In this document: positions 1 through 6,779 of the stretch, one piece after another
How the letters are laid out: each line of letters opens with the position of its first letter
How positions within the stretch are numbered: position 1 is the first letter of the stretch
Source of the DNA: Clostridia bacterium
GTDB taxonomy: Bacteria > Bacillota > Clostridia > Christensenellales > UBA1242
NCBI GenBank assembly: GCA_017650795.1
Contig: JAGCEE010000025.1
Coordinates: forward strand, 1-9,857
Reading direction: 5' to 3'
Length of the DNA stretch: 9,857 bases
Notes under the pieces: generated by a model
Seen by the model: only the letters and a program-made list of their open reading frames with translations
Told to the model about the DNA's origin: nothing
Database searches by the model: none
Translations under genes and position numbers: made by a program

Positions 1-2
1 AA

Positions 3-149
3 GATTTTGACATAAATGAAAGTGAATATATTGAAGAAAGTTTAGATGGTTATGTTAAGTATTTGTTAGATAATGATGATGAATTACCGAAAGGATATTA
101 TCAATCAAAGACAATAAAAAGGAGTAAAGAAAGTGATAAACTACAATAA
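3..149 (+). CDS. C-terminal end of an unrecognised protein (5' truncated)
   Basis: An open frame enters from the left edge and ends at TAA 147-149, giving 48 residues. The first half is acidic and the last dozen residues are basic (it ends in KESDKLQ). The other two plus frames stop within the first 15 bases, and the next gene overlaps its 3' end by 17 bases behind a good ribosome site (around 116-124). Both points suggest a real gene tail in an operon. No domain is recognisable and the start lies outside the window. It could belong to the same mobile module as the Rep protein downstream, but only its position says so. Confidence 0.45.
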   Translation, partial: DFDINESEYIEESLDGYVKYLLDNDDELPKGYYQSKTIKRSKESDKLQ

Positions 150-402
150 AAATAAACTCATAAATCAAACATTAGATAAGTATTATGACACATTTGGTCA
201 TACCCTAGATACAGCTGACTTTGTTCCTGAAAAGTATAACAAACACATTTGTAAATATATTTTTAAGAATATGAAAAAGGCAGTTAGAAAGATAGATAAA
301 GAAGATAGAAAGTATCAAAGGCAATTTAGAAAAAAATTACGAATTGCTAAAAAATTAAAGAAAAAACAAGAAAAAATTCTAAAAAAACCAACAAAAAACT
401 AA
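133..402 (+). CDS. Small, strongly basic hypothetical protein (89 aa)
   Basis: A GTG start at 133 sits 8 bases after an AAAAAGGAG ribosome site (115-123), which is why GTG is accepted. The frame overlaps the preceding gene end by 17 bases. The N-terminal half is mixed and aromatic (Tyr residues near 17-18). From about residue 45 to the end the chain is almost entirely Lys, Arg and Gln with a helical pattern, the kind of tail that binds nucleic acid or the membrane surface by charge. No known domain is recognised. It lies 94 bases upstream of a rolling-circle Rep gene, so a DNA-binding accessory role in that module is possible but is only inferred. The gap 403-496 shows no convincing gene. Confidence 0.6.
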   Translation: MINYNKNKLINQTLDKYYDTFGHTLDTADFVPEKYNKHICKYIFKNMKKAVRKIDKEDRKYQRQFRKKLRIAKKLKKKQEKILKKPTKN

Positions 403-496
403 AAATATTAAGGAATTTCAAGCTGATGGGCAAAACTATGATGCTAATTCTAATAAATAACAGTTAGCAAAAAATACTAATATTGGAGATTTAAAA

Positions 497-1564
497 ATGG
501 CGTTTGGAGAAACGAAAGTGTATTTTGATGGAAGTCATTACATTGCTATTCCCCATACAACAAGACCAAAAAAAATTCGTCCTAAGCGAATGGAAGAACA
601 AATAACTGTTATTGAAAAGATGGAAGATGGCACATTGGAAAATTCTGATGTGCCTTCTGTTTTTAATATCGACAGTGAATGTGATGATAATGTAGTCAAA
701 ATTACACAAGAAATTGAAACTAATGATAAAGTCAATGAAGAAACTGAGAAAGAAAAAGTTGTGCAATTAGCACCACAAAAAACACGAAAATTAACACGCA
801 AGGAATTGTTTAATGAACTGTATGATAAGTATATAGATTTGAGTAAATCAAAACGCAAAAAAATAATTGAAGAAGAAATGATTAGTTATTTTAGCACACC
901 CGAATTTTGTAAAAGTTTTGTTGAAACACAATTCGAAAGAAAGCAAAGAAATTTAATTTGTCGTAGAGTTAGAATGGCTAGAAAAGCTAACCTTGCTAAC
1001 TTTAACTATTTTTGCACTTTTACTTATGATAATTCAAAGCACACAGAAGAAACCTTTAAGAAAAAGTTAAAAACTTGTTTTAGAAATTTTTGTTTTAGAA
1101 ACAACTGGAGATATATGGGTGTTTGGGAACGAGCTCCAGAAAGCAATCGTCTTCACTTTCATGGACTTTTTAACATACCAGATAATTCAATGCCTGGTGA
1201 ATTAAAAGAAGTTAGTGATTATGATACTCGTTCACATAAAATGAGAACAACAATTCAATCAAGTTATTTCAATGAAAGATTTGGTCGTAGTGATTTCGAA
1301 GAAATAGATGAAAATGAACGACGACTCGGTCATGCACTAGCATATTTAATGAAATATATTGAAAAGACAGGAGAAAAGATTGTTTATTCAAAAGGACTAC
1401 CACAATACTTCATTTCTGACATACTAGACGAAGACATAGTATGTACTATCGGACAAGAAGATAAAAAACTTCTTTTGTTTGATGATTTTATGTGTTTGGA
1501 CGAAGGTTGCTTTATGGGTAAGGTTTGCCCTGAAGTAATTGAACAAATGCGTAAAAGTAATTAA
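497..1564 (+). CDS. HUH-family rolling-circle replication initiator (ORF2/G2P-type Rep)
   Basis: This 355-residue protein is predicted to nick one DNA strand at an origin and stay covalently attached through a tyrosine, starting rolling-circle replication or strand transfer. Motif 1 is FCTFTYD (172-178). The metal-binding HUH motif is H220-F-H222 inside RLHFHGLF. The nicking motif is Y283-L-M-K286-Y287, with two tyrosines spaced as in phiX174 A and other Y2 enzymes. Residues 35-95 are acidic and low complexity, probably a linker. The ATG at 497 follows GGAG (485-488) at 8 bases. No helicase domain is present, so a host helicase would be needed. Paired stem-loops lie directly behind the gene. 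It fits plasmid, phage or transposon Reps; IS200/IS605 and RAYT transposases are less likely because those are shorter single-tyrosine enzymes. Confidence 0.85.
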   Translation: MAFGETKVYFDGSHYIAIPHTTRPKKIRPKRMEEQITVIEKMEDGTLENSDVPSVFNIDSECDDNVVKITQEIETNDKVNEETEKEKVVQLAPQKTRKLTRKELFNELYDKYIDLSKSKRKKIIEEEMISYFSTPEFCKSFVETQFERKQRNLICRRVRMARKANLANFNYFCTFTYDNSKHTEETFKKKLKTCFRNFCFRNNWRYMGVWERAPESNRLHFHGLFNIPDNSMPGELKEVSDYDTRSHKMRTTIQSSYFNERFGRSDFEEIDENERRLGHALAYLMKYIEKTGEKIVYSKGLPQYFISDILDEDIVCTIGQEDKKLLLFDDFMCLDEGCFMGKVCPEVIEQMRKSN

Positions 1565-1566
1565 AT

Positions 1567-1644
1567 GCAAAATGCTGGCGTAAAAAATGAGGACAATGTT
1601 GGAAAGCCTCGCGCAACATGTCCCATTTTAGCCAGCATTTGTGC
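1567..1644. repeat. Long bulged stem-loop behind rep (hairpin 1)
   Basis: AAATGCTGGC (1570-1579) pairs perfectly with GCCAGCATTT (1631-1640); a further 3 bp (1567-1569 with 1642-1644) form across an unpaired G1641. Inside, 1581-1585 pairs with 1626-1630, 1588-1589 with 1624-1625, 1591-1595 with 1619-1623, and 1597-1601 with 1614-1618, closing a 12-base loop (1602-1613). Within the inner stem all extra bases (G1580, A1586-A1587, A1590, A1596) are on the left arm. It has no following T-run, so it does not look like a simple terminator. It may be an origin, a transposon-end structure or a structured RNA. Confidence 0.7.
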
Positions 1645-1688
1645 TTTAAACAAAAAAGTTTATTGTGCAAGATTTTAATTGCTGGCGT
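1573..1688 (+). repeat. Direct repeat TGCTGGCGT shared by the two hairpins
   Basis: TGCTGGCGT occurs at 1573-1581 and again at 1680-1688, at the left foot of each stem-loop, 107 bases apart. The core CTGGCG appears once more at 1697-1702, and inverted as CGCCAG at 1738-1743. Such repeated words beside a rep gene could be Rep binding sites (iteron-like) or signs that one hairpin arose from the other. Confidence 0.5.
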
Positions 1689-1743
1689 GTGCTTGTCTGG
1701 CGAGCGAAGCGAAGCCACTTGTATCAAGACAAGCACACGCCAG
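1682..1743. repeat. GC-rich perfect inverted repeat (hairpin 2), candidate Rep origin or element end
   Basis: A perfect 17-bp inverted repeat joins 1682-1698 with 1727-1743 (outer part CTGGCGTGTGC / GCACACGCCAG), standing out against AT-rich surroundings. The 28 bases between the arms can fold further: TGGC (1698-1701) with GCCA (1714-1717), and CTTG (1718-1721) with CAAG (1725-1728). With slight opening of the outer stem this gives a three-way junction. The minus strand across 1722-1728 reads CTTGATA, the nick core used by pC194/pUB110 and phiX174-type Reps. No T-tract follows on either strand, so terminator function is doubtful. Confidence 0.7.
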
Positions 1744-1779
1744 GATCTCGAATTGATTATAAAGTAAAAAATACAAAAT

Positions 1780-1838
1780 AATTTTTATTTTAAAAATTTG
1801 CAAATATAGATACAAAATCGCTATTTATATGTTATAAT
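1780..1838 (+). promoter_or_regulatory. Promoter of the defence operon (extended -10)
   Basis: TATAAT at 1833-1838 is a perfect -10, with TG one base before it (1830-1831), making an extended -10 box. At 17 bases spacing the -35 region (1810-1815, ATACAA) is poor, as is common with extended -10 promoters. Upstream is an AT tract holding an 8-bp AT-only palindrome (1780-1787 with 1791-1798) that may act as an UP-like element. The word ATACAAAAT occurs at 1771-1779 and 1810-1818. Transcription should start near 1845, about 25 bases before the helicase start codon. Confidence 0.6.
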
Positions 1839-1841
1839 AAA

Positions 1842-1859
1842 CTGTAGTATTGTATACAG
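1842..1859. promoter_or_regulatory. Small dyad in the 5' leader, possible operator
   Basis: CTGTA (1842-1846) is mirrored by TACAG (1855-1859) around eight bases, directly after the -10 box and before the ribosome site GAGGA (1859-1863). A dyad placed over the expected transcription start is where a repressor would bind. No regulator gene is visible in the window, and a 5-bp arm can arise by chance. Confidence 0.25.
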
Positions 1860-1869
1860 AGGAAAATTC

Positions 1870-4800
1870 ATGTTCGAAACAATAGATAACAGGACAAAAT
1901 TATTAGGTGATGACTTAAAGAAAGAGATAGAAAGTGGTTCTAAAGTAAGAATCGCTGCCTCTTGTTTTTCAATGTATGCTTTTAATGAACTTAAAAAAGA
2001 ATTATCTAATATAGAAGAACTTGAGTTTATATTCACTTCACCTACTTTTACAAGTGATAACTTCTCAGATAATGTTAGGAAAGAAAAGCGTGAGTTTTTT
2101 ATTCCAAAGTTAAACCGAGAAAGCAGCTTATATGGTAGTGAGTTTGAAATAAAATTAAAAAATAAAATGAGCCTAAAAGCAGTTGCTCGTGAATGTGCTG
2201 AATGGGTTCGTAACAAAGTTAAATTTAAAAGCAACATAACAAGTGGCACAATGCCAAACTTTATTGGTGTTGAAAAGAAAGACGGACAAACTATTAACTA
2301 TATGCCAACAAATGGCTTTACAACAACAGATTTAGGATATAGTCAAGGTAATAATCTATTCACTGCTATTACAAAAAGTGATGTTCCAGAGCAAAGTAAA
2401 TATCTTTTTAAGATGTTTGATGAGATTTGGGAAGACAAAGCAAAAGTTGAAGAAGTCACGAGTAAGGTTACCGACTTTATTGACAATGCCTATCAAGAAA
2501 ATAGCCCAGAGTTTATTTACTTCTTTGTGCTTTACAATATATTTAGTGAGTTCCTGGATGATATAACCGAAGATAACATGCCAAACGAAATGACAGGGTT
2601 CAAAGATACAAAGATTTGGAATGCACTTTATGATTTTCAAAAAGATGGAGTCATCAGTATTATCAACAAACTAGAAAAACATAACGGTTGTATTCTAGCC
2701 GACAGTGTTGGTCTTGGTAAAACATTTACAGCTCTTGCAGTTATTGCCTATTATTCCCTTAGAAACAAAAGTATTTTAGTTCTTTGTCCTAAAAGACTTA
2801 GCGATAACTGGACACAATATTCTGGTAGTAGCAACGACACTACTAACATTTTTTATGAAGATAGAATTAGATATGAAGTTTTATATCATACCGATTTGGG
2901 TAGAGTTGGGACAGCGCATAATGGTAGAGATTTAAGATTGGTTAATTGGGGTAACTATGATTTAGTAGTTATTGATGAAAGCCACAATTTTAGAAACAAC
3001 AACCCTGTCAAGGATAAGGAAACCAGATATGATTTTCTTGTTAATCACGTAATTAAAGAAGGCGTTAAAACGAAAGTTTTGATGCTTTCTGCAACTCCAG
3101 TAAACAACAGATACAATGACCTGAAAAATCAACTTGCACTTGCGTATAGCCAAGATTATGATGCATTTGAAAAAAGTTTAGATACCAAGAAAACCGTTGC
3201 AACTATATTTAGAGATGCACAAGCAGTTTTTAATGAATGGAGTAAAAAACCCGCAAATGAGAGAAATAATAAGGACTTAATTGACGAATTAAGTATTGAT
3301 TTTAAGATTTTACTAGATAGCGTAACAATAGCAAGAAGTAGAAAAAATATAACTAAATACTACAATATAAACAGTATTGGAAAATTCCCAGACAGACTAC
3401 CACCAGAGGCAGTTTCTCCAGAACTTACAACTAGAACCGATGTGCTTGGTTATAAAGAAATATATCAATCCATCAAATCCATGAATATGGCGGTTTATGG
3501 GTTGTTTGACTATGTCCTAGAGAGCCAAAAGGCTAAGTATGAAAGAAAATATGGTGTTGAAATTAAACATGGTGGACTTACGGGCAAACTGATGTCAGGA
3601 AGAAACTCTGGTATAAAGAGATTGATGACAGTAAACCTTCTAAAACGATTAGAGTCAAGCGTAGAAGCATTTAGACTTACAATGAGAGGTATGCTAGATT
3701 TAAACCTACACGAATTAAGGTCATTGGAATTATATGAGAGCGGACAATATCGTCCGGATGCTTATGTTACTAAGAAAGTGTTTAACTATGAAGCATTTGA
3801 TCAGGACGAAGATGGAAGTTTGAATCTAGTTCAAACAGACAAGGGTAAGGCTGTGCAAATAGAGTTTGCGGATATCGATAGAAGATCTTGGGAATATGCA
3901 ATGAAGGAAGATGTAAAAATCCTAGAAAAACTACTTGCAGAATTAGATAAGATTTCACCAGAAGATGACTTAAAACTTCAAACATTAAAACAAATTATAG
4001 ATAACAAAATAAATAACCCAATAAATGAGGGGAATAAAAAAATATTAATATTTTCTGCTTTTGCAGATACAACAAATTACCTCTATGACAATTTACATAA
4101 ATGGTTAAAAGACAAATATGGCATAGAAACTGCAATGATAGAGGGACGGGCAAATAAGACAACGCTAAAACATTGTCCAAAACATACAAACACAATACTT
4201 ACAATGTTTAGCCCAATAAGTAAAAATAGAGATAAGGTATTTGCTTGGATACCTAAAATGATAGAAAAATACAATGATAAAAGTTTGCCATGGAGCAATA
4301 AAATAGACAAACATGAGTATGATGATTGCTTTAAAGATATTGATGTGCTCATTGCAACCGACTGCATCTCAGAAGGTCAAAACCTTCAAGATTGTGATAT
4401 TTGTATTAACTATGATATACACTGGAACCCTGTTCGTATTGTTCAGAGATTTGGACGTATTGACCGTATTGGTAGCAAAAACAAGTTTATTAAACTTGTA
4501 AACTTCTGGCCTCCACTCCCACTCAACGAATATATTAACCTTACAGATAGAGTTAAAAGCAGAATGACGATTGTTGACCAAACAGCAACAGCAGATGATA
4601 ACCTGCTCAATCCTGATGATCAAATGGATGACTATCGTGAAATTCAAATCAAAAAACTTCGTGAAGGCGAAAATATTGACCTTGAAGATACGAATAATGG
4701 TATTTCAATAAGTGATTTAGGATTAAATGAATTTAGAATGGATGCTGCGGAATTTATCAAAGTTTATGGCGAGCCTAGAAGAGCACCAAAAGGTATGCAT

Positions 4801-5247
4801 GCCGTTATTCCGGCTGATCTCCCTCGAGGAATTGTTCCGGGTATTATCTTTATCTTAAAAAATATGAACGATAATGTAAATATAAACAGGCAAAATCGAC
4901 TTCATCCTTATTACATTGTTTATTTAGATAATGACGGCAATTTGGTAAACAACCACCTTGAAGTTAAACAAACATTAGATATTTTAAGAGCATCTTGCAA
5001 GGGACAAAATGAGCCAATAAAAGCAGTTTATAGCATATTCAACAAAGAAACTGATGACGGACTAAAAATGGATAAATACAACGAATTATTAAACAGTTCA
5101 ATAAAAAGTATAATACAAGTAAAAGAAACAAATGATTTGATTTATCTTTTTAAGCAAGGAAGCGATGTTTTGCAAGAAAAACAAATTAAGGGTCTAGATG
5201 ACTTTGAGCTACTAGCATTTATTGTAGTAAAGCAGGAGGTAAAATAG
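1870..5247 (+). CDS. PLD-like/SNF2-type (HepA-like) SF2 helicase of a restriction or defence operon
   Basis: A 1125-residue ATP-driven DNA motor. Residues about 1-190 have the layout of the PLD-like domain found in helicase proteins of defence loci, but no HxK catalytic motif: the aligned region reads SGTMPNF (125-131) followed by NGFTTTDLG (148-156). The SF2 core then shows a Q-like LYDFQKDG (253-260), Walker A DSVGLGKT (278-285), DESH (369-372), SAT (407-409), motif IV ILIFSAF (725-731), motif V ATDCISEGQNL (829-839) and motif VI QRFGRIDRIG (859-868), all intact. A roughly 65-residue stretch lies between GR (759-760) and motif V. The C-terminal 230 residues are unassigned. ATG 1870 follows GAGGA at 6 bases and heads the operon. 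The helicase call is firm; the precise role, remodelling or translocation with Mod, is inferred. Confidence 0.88.
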   Translation: MFETIDNRTKLLGDDLKKEIESGSKVRIAASCFSMYAFNELKKELSNIEELEFIFTSPTFTSDNFSDNVRKEKREFFIPKLNRESSLYGSEFEIKLKNKMSLKAVARECAEWVRNKVKFKSNITSGTMPNFIGVEKKDGQTINYMPTNGFTTTDLGYSQGNNLFTAITKSDVPEQSKYLFKMFDEIWEDKAKVEEVTSKVTDFIDNAYQENSPEFIYFFVLYNIFSEFLDDITEDNMPNEMTGFKDTKIWNALYDFQKDGVISIINKLEKHNGCILADSVGLGKTFTALAVIAYYSLRNKSILVLCPKRLSDNWTQYSGSSNDTTNIFYEDRIRYEVLYHTDLGRVGTAHNGRDLRLVNWGNYDLVVIDESHNFRNNNPVKDKETRYDFLVNHVIKEGVKTKVLMLSATPVNNRYNDLKNQLALAYSQDYDAFEKSLDTKKTVATIFRDAQAVFNEWSKKPANERNNKDLIDELSIDFKILLDSVTIARSRKNITKYYNINSIGKFPDRLPPEAVSPELTTRTDVLGYKEIYQSIKSMNMAVYGLFDYVLESQKAKYERKYGVEIKHGGLTGKLMSGRNSGIKRLMTVNLLKRLESSVEAFRLTMRGMLDLNLHELRSLELYESGQYRPDAYVTKKVFNYEAFDQDEDGSLNLVQTDKGKAVQIEFADIDRRSWEYAMKEDVKILEKLLAELDKISPEDDLKLQTLKQIIDNKINNPINEGNKKILIFSAFADTTNYLYDNLHKWLKDKYGIETAMIEGRANKTTLKHCPKHTNTILTMFSPISKNRDKVFAWIPKMIEKYNDKSLPWSNKIDKHEYDDCFKDIDVLIATDCISEGQNLQDCDICINYDIHWNPVRIVQRFGRIDRIGSKNKFIKLVNFWPPLPLNEYINLTDRVKSRMTIVDQTATADDNLLNPDDQMDDYREIQIKKLREGENIDLEDTNNGISISDLGLNEFRMDAAEFIKVYGEPRRAPKGMHAVIPADLPRGIVPGIIFILKNMNDNVNINRQNRLHPYYIVYLDNDGNLVNNHLEVKQTLDILRASCKGQNEPIKAVYSIFNKETDDGLKMDKYNELLNSSIKSIIQVKETNDLIYLFKQGSDVLQEKQIKGLDDFELLAFIVVKQEVK
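5234..5240 (+). promoter_or_regulatory. Strong ribosome binding site inside the helicase 3' end
   Basis: AGGAGGT lies 8 bases before ATG 5249 and within the last codons of the helicase gene. It is the strongest Shine-Dalgarno match in the operon, so the first DUF4391-like protein may be initiated independently of translational coupling and made in excess over the large helicase. Confidence 0.7.
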
Positions 5248-5248
5248 A

Positions 5249-6145
5249 ATGAATTTCGTTTTTCCAAAAGAATGTTGTGTAAATAAAAAATTAAACACAG
5301 ATGAAATAATAAAACTTCTATATAAAGAGGATTTAAAAAATCTAAACCAGTTTATGAGTGGAATATATATTTCAAGTATTATAAATTCAAAAATTTGTGA
5401 TTCTATAAAAAAGGGCAAAGAGATAGATGAGATATATGTAATTAGGATAATAATGAAATTCCCCGGGATTCCTTGCGAATTATTAAACCGATTAGATGAT
5501 TATATAAATTTTCCAACATTGTATGTGTTGGATTATAAAGGTGCTAGAAATTATTTATTGTCAGTTAAATTAAAGAATAAAGGTAAAAATGAGGCTTTAA
5601 GAATTTTTTACACAGGCTGGGAAGTGGGCGAAACACCTACCATAGAGTTATTCACAAAAGATGTGAAAACAGTAGATGATGTATACAAAGAGTTAATTTA
5701 TTGGATTGCCGATGAAACACTGGATAAATCAAAGACGATTAGAGAAATAACAAATGAAATAATTGAAAAACAAAAAATGATAAAAAATCCAGCATTTGAA
5801 TTGAATTATGGTGTTCCATCGTTCGATTCCATTAAAGAAAGGTTTTGTTTATTTAAAAAAAGCAAAGATGGTTTTATTCAAAAATATTTAACTAGATTTG
5901 GTTATCATTCTTGGCAAACCGAAAGACATTTTATTAAATTTGGAAACAAAGAAGTTGCAGTATGTATTGCAACAAGAACTGCTCTCTATACAAAATTTTT
6001 AAACGAATATGCCTCTGGCATTAAGGTTAACGGAAATGAGATTAATATTGATGAATACGTACAAAGAGATGGAGATGCAATAAAAACAATGAAATTGTTA
6101 TATGGCAATTATTTAAAAACACAAAAGAAGGACTATGATGTTTAA
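5249..6145 (+). CDS. DUF4391-like protein with an extra C-terminal domain (298 aa)
   Basis: The first 150 or so residues look like DUF4391, an uncharacterised family often found beside type III-like Mod genes and SNF2 helicases. Visible landmarks are FPKECCVNKK near the start, DEIYVIRI (60-67), IPCELLNRLDD (74-84), FPTLYVLDYKG (88-98), YTGW (121-124) and VYKELI (145-150). The next gene product repeats the same landmarks, so the two are paralogues. A helical stretch (163-180) follows, then about 100 residues with no counterpart in the neighbour (from about 198 to 298, including the aromatic RFGYHSWQTERHF, 216-228). DUF4391 proteins are usually roughly 220-250 residues, so this one is long. The gene starts 1 base after the helicase stop. 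Biochemical function is unknown; a partner of the helicase or Mod is the contextual guess. Confidence 0.65.
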   Translation: MNFVFPKECCVNKKLNTDEIIKLLYKEDLKNLNQFMSGIYISSIINSKICDSIKKGKEIDEIYVIRIIMKFPGIPCELLNRLDDYINFPTLYVLDYKGARNYLLSVKLKNKGKNEALRIFYTGWEVGETPTIELFTKDVKTVDDVYKELIYWIADETLDKSKTIREITNEIIEKQKMIKNPAFELNYGVPSFDSIKERFCLFKKSKDGFIQKYLTRFGYHSWQTERHFIKFGNKEVAVCIATRTALYTKFLNEYASGIKVNGNEINIDEYVQRDGDAIKTMKLLYGNYLKTQKKDYDV

Positions 6146-6779
6146 TTATAACGAAAGAACAAAAATAGATAAATCTTTTAAATTGAGCGATGTCTTAAAA
6201 ATCGTGAATGCGAATAAAGAGATAAAAAATGATGCTAGAGTTATTTCTGACATCAAACTTTCCCTTATACTTTCCTCTTCATCAACCAACCTAGAAACAA
6301 GCAAAAATGTAAAAGAAATATACATAATTACTATTGACCTAAAAGAAAAACGAATCCCAAATGTATTTTTAGATTTATTTGACAAACAGATAATGTTCCA
6401 AACTTTATTTAAAATATGCTATAATAATAGCGTTGTTTACAGGGCTTCATTTAAAGAATTTAATGAAGATGAAACAATGAAGATATTAAAAACATTTCAA
6501 ACTGATTGGCAGGATGAACTAAAACAAGAGTTTCCTCCCACTTCAAAACTTGAAAATGTTTATAAAACAATAATATCAAACATCACTTCTTGTGGATTCA
6601 AACAAGATGAGGAATTTAAAGATTATGTTTTGCGACTAGACCAAATCAAAAAGCAAAAATCCGAAATTGACAAACTCACAAGAATGATGCTTGCAGAAAA
6701 ACAACCGAACATCAAGATGGAAATGAATGATAGAATTAAATTTTTAAGAAAGGAATTACAGGCACTAAAATATGAATAG
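6138..6779 (+). CDS. DUF4391-like protein (213 aa)
   Basis: It matches the usual DUF4391 layout and length: YNERTKIDK (4-12), EIYIITIDL (60-68), IPNVFLDLFDKQI (73-85), FQTLFKICY (87-95), TDW (122-124), VYKTII (141-146), and a charged helical tail ending in FLRKELQALKYE, as is common in this family. The tail (about 163-213) is predicted to be helical, possibly coiled coil. An ATG at 6135 is also in frame, but GAAGGA (6127-6132) sits only 2 bases before it and 5 bases before 6138, so 6138 is preferred; it gives an 8-base overlap with the preceding stop. It is a paralogue of the preceding gene and may form a heterodimer with it (inference). Molecular function is unknown. Confidence 0.7.
   Translation: MFNYNERTKIDKSFKLSDVLKIVNANKEIKNDARVISDIKLSLILSSSSTNLETSKNVKEIYIITIDLKEKRIPNVFLDLFDKQIMFQTLFKICYNNSVVYRASFKEFNEDETMKILKTFQTDWQDELKQEFPPTSKLENVYKTIISNITSCGFKQDEEFKDYVLRLDQIKKQKSEIDKLTRMMLAEKQPNIKMEMNDRIKFLRKELQALKYE

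Noticed and set aside
426..467. 14-codon frame (start MGKTMM) between the basic protein and rep
   Set aside because: It is very short, its AGGAA ribosome site is 11 bases away, and there is no independent support.
491..858. Two minus-strand open frames opposite rep
   Set aside because: They lie opposite the acidic linker of rep, and their Phe/Ser/Ile-rich products are complements of Glu/Lys/Asn codons.
1567..1644. Integron attC site
   Set aside because: One-sided bulges are reminiscent, but the ends lack RYYYAAC/GTTRRRY core sites and there is no integrase or cassette array.
1512..1736. Minus-strand open frame of 74 codons over the hairpin region
   Set aside because: It is a by-product of the inverted repeats, overlaps the rep end, and has no recognisable domain.
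1567..1743. Rho-independent terminators for rep
   Set aside because: Neither hairpin is followed by a T-run on either strand. They may still slow polymerase, but the structure is far larger than a terminator needs.
1821..2249. Minus-strand open frame of 142 codons antisense to the helicase N-terminus
   Set aside because: It covers the operon promoter and the helicase coding start; the product is Leu/Phe/Ser-rich, as expected for a shadow of an AT-rich gene.
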